This document shows positions 43,509-51,941 of a DNA stretch of 64,000 nt, piece after piece (the first letter of the stretch is position 1; each line of letters begins with the position of its first letter). This DNA comes from Pseudarcicella hirudinis (GTDB lineage: Bacteria > Bacteroidota > Bacteroidia > Cytophagales > Spirosomataceae), in assembly GCF_900115665.1 (NCBI RefSeq), contig NZ_FOXH01000007.1:113865-177864 (forward strand), given 5' to 3'. Under the pieces are notes generated by a model. That model did no database searches. It was given only the letters and a program-made list of their open reading frames with translations, and was not told the DNA's origin. Made by a program: the position numbers and the translations under genes.

Positions 43509-44747
43509 CTAAACATCAAGCTCTCCTGCAATTACATTCATTGACGACATAGTTACAATGGCATCAGAAAGCGTTGAGCCGACAATCATTTCAGGGAATG
43601 CCTGATAGTATATAAAACAAGGACGACGGAATTTCAATCGGTAAGGAGCCCGTCCTCCGTCAGAAACCAAATAAAAGCCTAATTCTCCGTTAGCCCCTTC
43701 CACAGAATGATATACCTCACCAACCGGAGCATCGATTTCACCCATCACTATTTTGAAATGGTAAATCAACGCTTCCATATTATGGTAAACATCCTGTTTT
43801 TTAGGAAGATAATAGTGAGGAGCATCTGCGTGATAAGAACCTTCGGGCAGGTTATTCAGGGCCTGTCTGATAATGTTCAGACTTTGCCACATTTCTTCTC
43901 CGCGTACAAGGAAACGATCATAGGTATCTCCCTTTGTTCCGACAGGTACTTCAAATTCAAAATCTTCGTAAGAAGAGTAAGGGTTCATGGCACGAACATC
44001 GTAATCCACACCTGCTGCCCTTAAGTTTGGTCCTGTAAAACCATAATTCAAAGCACGTTCAGCAGAAATGGCTCCTACGTCGGTAGTTCTGTCCATGAAA
44101 ATTCTGTTACGCTTAACCAGGCCTTCAAATTCCAGAAGGGATTTAGGGAATTCATCAAGCAAAACATTGATTTTACGGATAGCTTCCTTCGATAAGTCTC
44201 TTTCCATTCCTCCGAAACGCCCCATGTTGGTGGTCAGACGCGCTCCGCAAACTTCTTCATAAATCTCATAAATATGTTCACGCCATTGCATTACATACAA
44301 AAAGCCTGTTAAAGCTCCTGTATCAACCGCAAGGATAGAATTACAGACAATATGATCAGCAATACGTGCCAGTTCCATCATAATCACACGGATATACTGA
44401 GCCCTTTTAGGAACTTCAATTCCCAAAAGTTTCTCCACTGTCATGTGCCAACCCATGTTATTGATTGGCGAAGAACAGTAGTTCATCCGGTCGGTAAGTG
44501 TGGTGATTTGATAAAGAGGACGGCGTTCAGCGATTTTCTCAAAAGCCCGGTGTATATATCCGACAGTCTGTTCTGAATCGACAATAGTCTCTCCATCCAT
44601 AGTCAGGATATTCTGGAAAATTCCGTGGGTAGCCGGGTGAGTAGGCCCTAAGTTTAGGGTGGTTAGCTCGTTGACGTATTTTTTATTACTCTCTTGTGGT
44701 TTGGCAATTCCCACATTGGGGTTTGCAACTAAAGCAACTTCTGACAT
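43509..44747 (-). CDS. nuoD: NADH-quinone oxidoreductase subunit D
   Basis: NuoD (49-kDa) lines the quinone-binding site with NuoB. At 412 residues it shows [12 protein letters not shown] (about 31-42), the [18 protein letters not shown] segment, [16 protein letters not shown] and the C-terminal [41 protein letters not shown] end. It is a free-standing NuoD, not fused to NuoC. The N-terminus has a short unstructured extension before the [12 protein letters not shown] motif. The following spacer to nuoC on the gene's upstream side holds a GAATGA-type repeat tract. Confidence 0.96.
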   Translation of the reverse strand: MSEVALVANPNVGIAKPQESNKKYVNELTTLNLGPTHPATHGIFQNILTMDGETIVDSEQTVGYIHRAFEKIAERRPLYQITTLTDRMNYCSSPINNMGWHMTVEKLLGIEVPKRAQYIRVIMMELARIADHIVCNSILAVDTGALTGFLYVMQWREHIYEIYEEVCGARLTTNMGRFGGMERDLSKEAIRKINVLLDEFPKSLLEFEGLVKRNRIFMDRTTDVGAISAERALNYGFTGPNLRAAGVDYDVRAMNPYSSYEDFEFEVPVGTKGDTYDRFLVRGEEMWQSLNIIRQALNNLPEGSYHADAPHYYLPKKQDVYHNMEALIYHFKIVMGEIDAPVGEVYHSVEGANGELGFYLVSDGGRAPYRLKFRRPCFIYYQAFPEMIVGSTLSDAIVTMSSMNVIAGELDV

Positions 44748-44753
44748 ATTTCT

Positions 44754-44790
44754 AATGAGTGAATGGCGAATGAGTGAATGAATGAATTAG
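44754..44790. repeat. Degenerate AATGAGTG repeat tract between nuoD and nuoC
   Basis: AATGAGTGAATG occurs twice, 15 bases apart, followed by AATGAATTAG. This is the nuoD leader (nuoC-nuoD spacer on the minus-strand operon). Confidence 0.45.
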
Positions 44791-44844
44791 AAAAAACCTA
44801 ACAAGGGTCTATTCATCTTACCATTATTTCATTCTTTCATTAAT

Positions 44845-45345
44845 TTATCTTCCAAATAAGGCATCAATTTTATCCTCACGGGTGGCATCTTCCAGTGGAT
44901 ATTCTTTTCTCATCGGAAAATAATCCATATCCTCAACATTCAGGATTCTGATTAAATTAGGGTGTCCGACAAAATTAATTCCATAGAAATCAAATGCTTC
45001 GCGTTCCATCCAATTGGCTGTAGCATACAAACCGGTAAGAGTCGGTACATCAGGTGCATCAATTGGTACATGTAATTTAACGATCAGACGTACATTGTTC
45101 TCAAGGCTGTGAAGATGGTAAATTACGCCCAGCTCCTGTCCTTTTGCATCAGGGAAATGGATACCTCCCAAATCGGTTAAAAACTGAAATTTAAAAACCG
45201 GATGCTGATATAAGTAATGCAACAAAGGTACGATTGTTTCAGTAGTAGTAGTTACGTTCAATAAGCCATAATTTTCTACAATACCGAATATCTTTTCTTC
45301 ACCAAATTGTGAGAGTAAGTCTTGTGCGATTTGTTCGTTTGTCAT
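44845..45345 (-). CDS. nuoC: NADH-quinone oxidoreductase subunit C
   Basis: NuoC (30-kDa) is a structural subunit of the peripheral arm. Taken from ATG 45345 (MTNEQIAQD), the protein has 166 residues; an in-frame TTG two codons upstream extends the frame but is not needed. The family signature lies in TANWMEREAFDFYGINFVGHPNLIRILNVEDMDYFPMRKEYPLE (about 110-153). NuoC and NuoD are separate genes, as in most Bacteroidota. It lies between nuoB and nuoD with spacers of about 100 bases. Confidence 0.95.
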   Translation of the reverse strand: MTNEQIAQDLLSQFGEEKIFGIVENYGLLNVTTTTETIVPLLHYLYQHPVFKFQFLTDLGGIHFPDAKGQELGVIYHLHSLENNVRLIVKLHVPIDAPDVPTLTGLYATANWMEREAFDFYGINFVGHPNLIRILNVEDMDYFPMRKEYPLEDATREDKIDALFGR

Positions 45346-45355
45346 TTTCAATTTT

Positions 45356-45379
45356 GAATGATAGAATGGCAGAATGATA
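45356..45379. repeat. 8-bp repeat tract in the nuoC leader
   Basis: GAATGATA, GAATGGCA and GAATGATA follow each other exactly with an 8-base period, 11 bases upstream of the nuoC start codon. Confidence 0.5.
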
Positions 45380-45448
45380 GATTACTGAATTAAGTGAATA
45401 CGGTTTAGGTTCTTCCATTTTAATATTCACTCATTCTCTCTTTCAAAA

Positions 45449-45997
45449 TTATTCTATTCCGTAAGAAGCAAGTAACTCTTTATATTCCGGAGTTTGTCTT
45501 CTTCTGGTTGATTCACTTTTTGCTAATTCCTGAATCTGCATAAAACCGTCAAGGATCTGTTCAGGACGGGGAGGACATCCCGGAACATAAACATCTACCG
45601 GAATAATTCTGTCAATACCCTGAAGTACTGAATAGGTATCAAAAATACCACCGGATGAAGCACAGGCTCCCACAGCCAGAACCCAGCGGGGTTCAGCCAT
45701 CTGAAGATAAACCTGTTTTACAACCGGAGCCATTTTCTTGGCAATTGTTCCCATTACCATCAAAACATCAGCCTGACGGGCTGAAAATGATAAACGTTCA
45801 GAACCGAAACGAGCAATATCGTAATGCGCAGCCATCGTTGCCATAAATTCAATACCGCAGCATGAAGTAGCAAATGGCAAAGGCCAAAGAGAGTTAGCTC
45901 TCGCCAACCCTACCAGAGAATCAAGACTGGTAGCAAAGAAACCTTGTCCTTCAAGGCCCGCAGGGGCATCTACCATTTGTATTTTTCTATCGCTCAT
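45449..45997 (-). CDS. nuoB: NADH-quinone oxidoreductase subunit B
   Basis: NuoB (PSST) binds the terminal cluster N2. The 182-residue protein begins at ATG 45997 (MSDRKIQMVDAP); a TTG six codons upstream extends the frame but is less likely. Cluster ligands are in FATSCCGIEFMA (adjacent Cys) with distal Cys in GACASSGGIFDTY and VYVPGCPPRPEQILDG (about 135-150). It lies between nuoA and nuoC, and is read before nuoC on the minus strand. A heptad tract sits at 46005-46032. Confidence 0.96.
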   Translation of the reverse strand: MSDRKIQMVDAPAGLEGQGFFATSLDSLVGLARANSLWPLPFATSCCGIEFMATMAAHYDIARFGSERLSFSARQADVLMVMGTIAKKMAPVVKQVYLQMAEPRWVLAVGACASSGGIFDTYSVLQGIDRIIPVDVYVPGCPPRPEQILDGFMQIQELAKSESTRRRQTPEYKELLASYGIE

Positions 45998-46004
45998 TAT
46001 TCTT

Positions 46005-46032
46005 ACAGTTAACAATAACCTGTTAACAGTTA
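46005..46032. repeat. 7-bp repeat tract in the nuoB leader
   Basis: ACAGTTA, ACAATAA, CCTGTTA and ACAGTTA, period 7, in the spacer between nuoA and nuoB, 7 bases from the nuoB start. The palindrome CTGTTAACAG (46020-46029) falls inside it. Confidence 0.5.
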
Positions 46033-46120
46033 ATTTTATATAAACAGAGTGAATTTAAAATCATTCGTTTTACAAAAGCCTTTATCAATATCTTAAAATA
46101 AGACCCCTGTTAAACAATGT

Positions 46121-46510
46121 TTATTTTTCCCAGTGCAGGATTCCTTTTTTGATAACGTACACAAAACCTGTTAACAAAAGAGCCATAAACACGAGCATTT
46201 CAAGGAACATTTCTTTAGCAACCGCCGCAGATGTATTTACCCAATGAATAAAGTTCACCGCCCACGGATACATAAAGATAACTTCCACATCGAATAAAAC
46301 GAATAAGATAGCTACCAGGAAATATTTAACTGAGATTGGAGTACGAGCGTCTCCCACTGATTCGATACCACATTCAAAAACTTCGTTTTTCAACTTGGTG
46401 TTGCGCTTTGGCCCCAATGAGTGAGTGGCAATCATAGTCGCCACAATAAAGCCTATTGCCGCAATTAATTGAACTATGATTGGCAGATAGTCTGATGGTT
46501 GATATTGCAT
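46121..46510 (-). CDS. nuoA: NADH-quinone oxidoreductase subunit A
   Basis: NuoA is a three-helix membrane subunit at the interface of the arms. The 129-residue protein has hydrophobic segments at about 9-29, 62-84 and 98-119 and the conserved loop FECGIESVGDARTPISVKYFLVAILFVLFDVEVIFMYPWA at about 45-84, including the acidic residue in FDVEV. It is the first gene of the nuo operon; upstream is a gene-free region of about 660 bases. Confidence 0.95.
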   Translation of the reverse strand: MQYQPSDYLPIIVQLIAAIGFIVATMIATHSLGPKRNTKLKNEVFECGIESVGDARTPISVKYFLVAILFVLFDVEVIFMYPWAVNFIHWVNTSAAVAKEMFLEMLVFMALLLTGFVYVIKKGILHWEK

Positions 46511-47172
46511 GACTTTCTTAGTTTGAAGCGGGGTTAAACAAAGTAATCAGATAACAATTTGAAAATCAAATCATTCCTGATAATTTAATGTTTTACCTCA
46601 AAGTATTTAAACGTGATTACATGGTTTCAAGTCGCAATTTACTGATAAAATTTACACGATGTGATTTTTTGGACTGAAAAACCTGTTAAATGTTTAATAT
46701 ATGTCTCTTATATCTTTTTCATAATTTCTTTAATCTCTTCCTTCAGATAAAAAGCCCTTTAATCTCTACAACAAATATGTATAATTGTTTCATATTTTCT
46801 CCGGTCATGATACTTATCCGATGTTAAAATCACTATCCCTTTAGCACCTGTTTTTAACATTAAACGCTTGTAGAAATTACCCGAAAACACCCTCAAATCT
46901 TTCGAAAGGACCAATTTTAAAATTTTCCATCTATTAAAAAAACAGATTTAATGTATCAAAATGTCCTTTATCCGAATCACTCGCTTCTTCAAAAAATTTA
47001 TTTAATGATATCACCCGATACAGGATGTCTGATTAATTTTTCTTTCAGTTACCTCCGGTTAATTATTTTCTGCTGCCTGCGAAAATACCGGAAGACAATC
47101 CCTTTTTTTACTAATAGTCTTTCAACTTATTCCTTTTCAACTCTATTGAGAGCGTACAGTCAAGTCCATAAA
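46511..47172. other. Long AT-rich region upstream of nuoA
   Basis: About 660 bases without a supported gene. A 140-codon plus-strand frame (46951-47373) was rejected since it runs antisense through the terminator and the end of the Bax inhibitor-1 gene. The region should hold the nuo promoter; TTACTTTG on the minus strand near 46537-46544 is one mismatch from TAnnTTTG. No RNA gene or repeat was recognised. Confidence 0.5.
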
Positions 47173-47205
47173 AAAACTCTCCGGATATTTAAAACGGAGA
47201 GTTTT
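47171..47205 (-). terminator. Terminator after the Bax inhibitor-1 gene
   Basis: AAAACTCTCCG / CGGAGAGTTTT, an 11-bp stem with an 11-base loop, followed by T residues on the minus strand. It lies 24 bases beyond the stop. Confidence 0.85.
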
Positions 47206-47228
47206 CAGAAAATTTTATTGCAAAGCGA

Positions 47229-47936
47229 TTATCGGCGATTTCCCAATAAACGGAGCATATACAGGAATAAGTTAATAAAGTCAAGATACAATCTTAAAGC
47301 TCCTAAAATGGCATATTTCTTACCGTCTTCTGTTCCGTTGATTCCTTCTGCATGCATTTCTTTGATTTTTTGAGTATCATAAGCTGTCAGACCTACAAAA
47401 ACCAATACTCCGATGCTGCTGATGATCATACCAAACATATCACTTTTCAGAAACATATTAACGATTCCTGAAATAATCAGTCCGATTAAGGCCATAAACA
47501 AAAGGTTTCCCCATGAGGTCAGATCTTTTTCAGTATAGTAGCCATAAGCTGCCATCACCATAAATGTACCGGCTGTAATGAAAAATACCGCAGAAATTGA
47601 TGCAGCTGTAAATGCAAAAAAGATGACAGAAAGTGTTGCACCATTCAAAACAGAATATAAGAAAAACCATAATGTCGCCGTAGTTGCAGACATCGTCTGA
47701 ATTCTTGAAGTTAACCACCAGACAACGCCTAATTCAGCACCGATCATTAAATAAAAAGTTATTCTGCTGCTAAAAATCAGTTCAGTTAAACTGGGAGTCA
47801 TTGCTACCCAGAAAGCGATAGCTCCTGTCACTACCAGCGCAAGAGACATCCAGGCGAATACTTTCGCCATAAATCTGGCTTGATCTGCCTGACGCGACTC
47901 ATGCGAGTAATAAGGTGAGAATTGATTGTTTTCCAT
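47229..47936 (-). CDS. Bax inhibitor-1/YccA-family membrane protein
   Basis: A 235-residue integral membrane protein of the BI-1/YccA (TMBIM) family, linked to calcium leak in homologues and to FtsH modulation in E. coli. Seven hydrophobic segments are visible; the conserved signatures are FMAKVFAWMSLALVVTGAIAFWVA near the start, YSVLNGATLSVIFFAFT near the middle, and the C-terminal GLTAYDTQKIKEMHAEG with the conserved acidic residue and ALRLYLDFINLFLYMLRLLG at the end. The frame opens nine codons upstream, but the start at 47936 (MENNQFSPYYSHE) is more family-like. It has its own terminator. Confidence 0.93.
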   Translation of the reverse strand: MENNQFSPYYSHESRQADQARFMAKVFAWMSLALVVTGAIAFWVAMTPSLTELIFSSRITFYLMIGAELGVVWWLTSRIQTMSATTATLWFFLYSVLNGATLSVIFFAFTAASISAVFFITAGTFMVMAAYGYYTEKDLTSWGNLLFMALIGLIISGIVNMFLKSDMFGMIISSIGVLVFVGLTAYDTQKIKEMHAEGINGTEDGKKYAILGALRLYLDFINLFLYMLRLLGNRR

Positions 47937-48025
47937 GATTATAAAGTTTAAATGAAAACCCAATGGTTTATTTTGAATGTTCCGAAATTAATAATTCCCG
48001 GTATCAATGTCAAAATTTATCCATT

Positions 48026-48063
48026 AGCCGGAATATCTTTTAACAAAAATCAATATTCCGGCT
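48026..48063 (-). other. Hairpin between oxidoreductase gene and Bax inhibitor-1 gene
   Basis: An 11-bp perfect inverted repeat (AGCCGGAATAT / ATATTCCGGCT) around a 16-base loop, 53 bases after the oxidoreductase stop. No T-run follows, so termination is uncertain. Confidence 0.4.
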
Positions 48064-48115
48064 TTCTATCAAATGAACATCAAAGATCTCAGATAGATTG
48101 CTTCTTTAACATTTT

Positions 48116-49432
48116 TTAAGAAAAGTATTTGGTCTTTCCTGGAATAGCAACCGGATACAAGCCATTTGCATCAGGCTTCAATGGCATGTCTGCATCCCAT
48201 GCAAAATTCTTTGGGGCAATGTCAATTCCCGAATTGATGGCTTTATCCCATTCAATTACCTGTCCTGAATAAGTAGCTAATCTTCCCAAAATAGAAGTCA
48301 TGGTTGATTTTGCTCCGTTTTCAGCATCTGCAAACTGATATTTTCCTTTGGCTATTGCTTCAAATAACTCATCATGCTCGGTCTGATACGGATTATTTTC
48401 ATTTTTCTTATCATAAGCATAAAGGGCATTTCCTTTGCTGTCAACCATTTTCGCTGCATCAAACATTACCTTACCTTTGGTCCCGATTACCATCTCATCT
48501 ACTTTCGCCCAGGTTCCTTTAATATGACGGCATTGTGAATTTAAAATGGTACCATCAGCGTACTCAAATTCAACAATATGGTGATCGAAAATTTCGCCAT
48601 AATCTTTCCCTTTTCTAACCTCTCTACCTCCTGTTCCTCTGGCCTTTACCGGATAAGCATTTTTCACCCAGTTAATTACATCAATATTATGAATATGCTG
48701 TTCAGTAATATGATCTCCGCAAATCCAGTTGAAATAATACCAGTTGCGAAGCTGATATTCCATTTCAGTCATACTCGGGGTTCTTTGTTTCATCCATACT
48801 CCATCATTATTCCACCAGGCAGAAGCAGAAACGATATCTCCTACCATTCCATCCTGAATCCTCTTCATTAGTTCACGGTAAGAATTCTGATAATGTCTCT
48901 GTAATCCAACCACTACATTCAGTTTTTTGGCTTTTGCTTTTTCTGCAGCAGCAAGAACCCTTTGAATACCTGCAGGATCTGTAGCGACAGGTTTCTCCAT
49001 GAAAATATGCTTACCAGCATTAACAGCCGCTTCAAAATGCATTGGCCTGAAACCCGGAGGCGTGGTAAGTATCACAACATCTGCTAAAGGAATTGCTTTT
49101 TGATAAGCATCAAAACCCACAAATCTGGTTTCATCTTTTACGCCTATCTTATTTTTAAGCGAAGCAAATTCATCAGAGGTAATTTCTTTGTAACAAGAAT
49201 CAAGACGATCTTTGAAAACATCTGCCATTGCTACCAGCTTAACATTTTGCTTGGTACTTAAAGCCTGTAAAACAGCTCCTGTACCCCTTCCTCCACATCC
49301 TATTAAGGCTATTTTGATGGTATCATCAGTATTACTGTTAAAAAAACTCGCATTTGAAATCAATGGGGCAGATAACAAACCACCGGTAATAATTGAGGTA
49401 TTTTTTACAAAATCTCTTCTGGATTGACTCAT
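48116..49432 (-). CDS. Tat-exported Gfo/Idh/MocA-family oxidoreductase
   Basis: A 438-residue protein with a twin-arginine signal (SRRDFVKNTSIITGGLLSAP), which fits a periplasmic NAD(P)-dependent oxidoreductase of the GFO/IDH/MocA family. The Rossmann motif IALIGCGGRGTGAVLQALS is at about 43-61, the EKPVATD motif at about 144-150, the GLQRHYQNSYRELM segment at about 177-190, and an ICGDHITEQHIHNIDVINW motif at about 237-255 with catalytic His residues. Such exported family members act on sugars or sugar acids in the periplasm of Bacteroidota. The substrate is unknown. It stands alone between a hairpin and the SUMF1-like gene. Confidence 0.92.
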   Translation of the reverse strand: MSQSRRDFVKNTSIITGGLLSAPLISNASFFNSNTDDTIKIALIGCGGRGTGAVLQALSTKQNVKLVAMADVFKDRLDSCYKEITSDEFASLKNKIGVKDETRFVGFDAYQKAIPLADVVILTTPPGFRPMHFEAAVNAGKHIFMEKPVATDPAGIQRVLAAAEKAKAKKLNVVVGLQRHYQNSYRELMKRIQDGMVGDIVSASAWWNNDGVWMKQRTPSMTEMEYQLRNWYYFNWICGDHITEQHIHNIDVINWVKNAYPVKARGTGGREVRKGKDYGEIFDHHIVEFEYADGTILNSQCRHIKGTWAKVDEMVIGTKGKVMFDAAKMVDSKGNALYAYDKKNENNPYQTEHDELFEAIAKGKYQFADAENGAKSTMTSILGRLATYSGQVIEWDKAINSGIDIAPKNFAWDADMPLKPDANGLYPVAIPGKTKYFS

Positions 49433-49656
49433 GTCTTTGAGGTTTTAAAATTTGAGGAAAATATATTCGGTTTTGGTTTTCAGATTTCATTTATAAGCAT
49501 GCTCCTCTGAAATTATCCCAAAAATTATCAAAATATCACAAAATACTTGTCCTGATATGGAATTTCAGGCATTAAAAAAGCAAAAATCAGGCGATTTGTT
49601 CCAGGAAAATGACCTTCTATAACAATTCAAACTATTAACAATAAGTAATTTCCACT
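49433..49656. other. Intergenic region upstream of the oxidoreductase gene
   Basis: About 220 bases of AT-rich sequence before the repeat tract at 49657-49745; nothing else recognised. It probably includes the oxidoreductase promoter. Confidence 0.4.
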
Positions 49657-49745
49657 TATTCTATGTTTTCCTTTATTCTGTGTTTTCAATATATATTCTA
49701 TTCTTTCTTTAAGTATTCTATGTTTTCTATATGTCTATGTGGTTA
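49657..49745. repeat. TATTCTATGTTTTC repeat tract downstream of the SUMF1-like gene
   Basis: Four copies of a 14-base unit: TATTCTATGTTTTC (49657-49670), TATTCTGTGTTTTC (49674-49687), TATTCTATTCTTTC (49694-49707) and TATTCTATGTTTTC (49714-49727), at steps of 17, 20 and 20 bases, followed by TCTATATGTCTATGTGG. It lies just after the stop of the SUMF1-like gene. Confidence 0.6.
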
Positions 49746-49751
49746 CACCAC

Positions 49752-50693
49752 TCACTTTAAAACCTCCTCGAAGAAAGCCTCTACTTCAGTCTGGGAAGGT
49801 TGTTTAAGCGGTCTGACAATTCTGAATCCTATAAAAGGAGAATCCGCATTCCACCACTTACTTTTAGGAATCTGAGGGTCTCTTCTGTTCCAGATCGGGT
49901 CAGATTTTAGTCGGTCTGCACTTCTTAACTGCTCTTCCCCATCTTTGAACGTCCCGCCTTTTACAGTACTTGGATAACGTTTGGTTGCCTTATTATAAGG
50001 ATTGGCAGTACCATCTGTCAGATTTTTGTAGAAATCGGCATCATACTGGTCAAGTGTCCACTCTCCCACATTTCCTAAAATATCGTACAAACCCCAGGGA
50101 TTAGGTTTCTTTTCACCCACATGATGATAATGATTATCGGCATTCTTACCGAACCAGGCATATTCACTTAGCTTTTCAGAAGAATTTCCAAAGAAAAAGC
50201 TCGTTTTACTGCCTGCTCTGCAAGCATATTCCCATTCTGCTTCTGTAGGTAAACGATAAAATACGCCGGTTTTATAATACAGCCATTTGCAATACATCAA
50301 TGCTGCATATTGTTGCATAGAATTGGCAGGAAATCCCCCTACTTTTCCCATTCCAAGGGTAAAGTCTATATAAGGAGGGCTGGGACGGGTAATGGCATCC
50401 GGTTTAGGATCCGGATCTTTTTCTTCCTCAAAAAACAATTGATATTCATCGTAAGTTACTTCATAGGCTCCCATCCAGAAAGCGTCTATTTTAACTTTTA
50501 CCTGTGGACTTTCATCGGCTTCATGGCCTTTTTCAGCTGAAGAACTGCCTAATAAAAACTCTCCCGCCGGAATCGGCACCATTTTAAATTTTACGGAAGT
50601 ATTAGCAATTTCCTGATCATAAGCTTTAAAATCCTGACCTTTTGATGAAATTGAGAGGAAGCAAAAGAGGGCTAACGGTAATAATTTGTACAT
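49752..50693 (-). CDS. Secreted SUMF1/FGE-fold protein lacking the catalytic cysteines
   Basis: A 313-residue secreted protein (signal peptide MYKLLPLALFCFLSISSKG) with the formylglycine-generating-enzyme fold: FKMVPIPAGEFLLGSS, WMGAYEVTYDEYQLFF, RLPTEAEWEYACRAG and WGLYDILGNVGEWTLDQYD are the hallmark segments, and GFRIVRPL the final strand. In true FGEs the GG-S/F segment is followed by two active-site Cys; here VKGGTFKDGEEQLRSADR has none, so it is unlikely to make formylglycine. Structurally similar non-catalytic members include gliding proteins GldJ and GldK, but this lacks their lipoprotein cysteine. It lies downstream of apbE on the same strand (138 bases). Confidence 0.88.
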   Translation of the reverse strand: MYKLLPLALFCFLSISSKGQDFKAYDQEIANTSVKFKMVPIPAGEFLLGSSSAEKGHEADESPQVKVKIDAFWMGAYEVTYDEYQLFFEEEKDPDPKPDAITRPSPPYIDFTLGMGKVGGFPANSMQQYAALMYCKWLYYKTGVFYRLPTEAEWEYACRAGSKTSFFFGNSSEKLSEYAWFGKNADNHYHHVGEKKPNPWGLYDILGNVGEWTLDQYDADFYKNLTDGTANPYNKATKRYPSTVKGGTFKDGEEQLRSADRLKSDPIWNRRDPQIPKSKWWNADSPFIGFRIVRPLKQPSQTEVEAFFEEVLK

Positions 50694-50831
50694 AGTTGAA
50701 CTTTTAGAGAAATTTAAGTAAAATATTATCTTATTTACCTTTAGTATATAAGAATCGTTTTTTTCATAAAACTACTCAATTTTTCAGCGAAACACTGTTC
50801 TGAATTATCCCGCTGAACGATTATCTGGCAA

Positions 50832-51833
50832 TCAATTTTCCGGATTCAGATAACTCCCGAAACCTTCTGATTGCCATTTCAGTATTTTTCCGTCCCGGAT
50901 TTCAGCAATCAGCAATTCACATCCCCGAACAGATCTGATTAGTTTTAAGCTCTTTTTAACCGGCAAAATACTACACGCTGTTGCAAGCCAGTCTGCCGTG
51001 GCTCCATCAGGAGCAATGACGGTTACATTTCTCTGATGAGTAAGACCCAGTCCCGTTTTCGGGTCAATAATATGAGAATAACGTTTCCCGTTCAATTCCA
51101 AGTATTGATACATATCACCTGAGGTGGCTATGGCTTTATTCTGAAGGAATACCAGTTTTTGCATCAGCTCTTCTGAATTTGGCACATTCACCCCAACGGA
51201 CCATCCGGTTTTTCCGGGAGGTGCTGTCCCTGTTGCCAAGTCTCCCCCTGCATCGGCCAAAACACTTTGAATCCCGGAGTTTTTCACAAAATCAACTACT
51301 TTCTGAGCAATATACCCTTTGGCAATTCCCCCTAAATCAAGCAAAATTTCAGGTTTATTTATTTTTACACGGTGATTAATCGTATCCAGGATAATTTGAT
51401 GAAATCCCGCATTCTGTCTGGCAATTGTCAGGCTTTTCAGTTCCGGAAATTGTTTTTCTTTCCTGGCTTTCCTCCAGAGTTTTACCAATTGTCCTACTGT
51501 AATATCATATGCCCCATCACTTTTTTCGGAAGCTGAAACAGATTTTTTCAGAATATCTTCCATGGCCGGAGATACCGAATGAAACTGATTATCTCCTGCT
51601 GTTTTTGATAACAGACTCAATTCACTGTTGGGCAGATAATCGCTGTAAATGACATTCAGTGAGTCTACAAGCTGATAAGCTTTACTGGCAGTCTGAGCTG
51701 CTTTAGCCGAATCTGAAGCATATAACAGGATAATAAAAGGTGATCCCATTTTGGGTTGGCTGAAAGAATATTTCTTGGTTTGGGCATGAGTGCTGATACA
51801 GATCAGCGAGCAAAAAATGAGGATAAATCGCAT
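50832..51833 (-). CDS. apbE: FAD:protein FMN transferase
   Basis: ApbE attaches FMN covalently to Thr/Ser residues of target flavoproteins in the periplasm (e.g. Nqr, Rnf or related subunits). The 333-residue protein has a signal peptide (about 1-17), the N-terminal GSPFIILLYASDSAKAAQ strand, the LDLGGIAKGYIAQKVVDFV motif (about 165-183) and AGGDLATGT with the conserved Asp residues of the Mg-FAD site, and the C-terminal SHIIDPKTGLGL. No target such as NqrC or RnfG is in the window. No lipobox was seen in the signal peptide. Confidence 0.93.
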   Translation of the reverse strand: MRFILIFCSLICISTHAQTKKYSFSQPKMGSPFIILLYASDSAKAAQTASKAYQLVDSLNVIYSDYLPNSELSLLSKTAGDNQFHSVSPAMEDILKKSVSASEKSDGAYDITVGQLVKLWRKARKEKQFPELKSLTIARQNAGFHQIILDTINHRVKINKPEILLDLGGIAKGYIAQKVVDFVKNSGIQSVLADAGGDLATGTAPPGKTGWSVGVNVPNSEELMQKLVFLQNKAIATSGDMYQYLELNGKRYSHIIDPKTGLGLTHQRNVTVIAPDGATADWLATACSILPVKKSLKLIRSVRGCELLIAEIRDGKILKWQSEGFGSYLNPEN

Positions 51834-51902
51834 GAAATTGGAAATTCACAATTAATTAATAATGATTTTTCGATTTTTCTTTTAAAAGTACAAAACAAGT
51901 TG

Positions 51903-51910
51903 TAATTTTG
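51903..51910 (+). promoter_or_regulatory. Candidate guaB -7 element
   Basis: TAATTTTG matches TAnnTTTG, 31 bases before the start codon at 51942. No TTTG at the -33 distance. Confidence 0.45.
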
Positions 51911-51941
51911 TCTGGCAAATAACAAAAACAAGCTATTTGCC

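Noticed and set aside
46951..47373. 140-codon plus-strand ORF between nuoA and the Bax inhibitor-1 gene
   Set aside because: It runs antisense through the Bax inhibitor-1 terminator and into that gene; composition is low-complexity and no family motif is seen.
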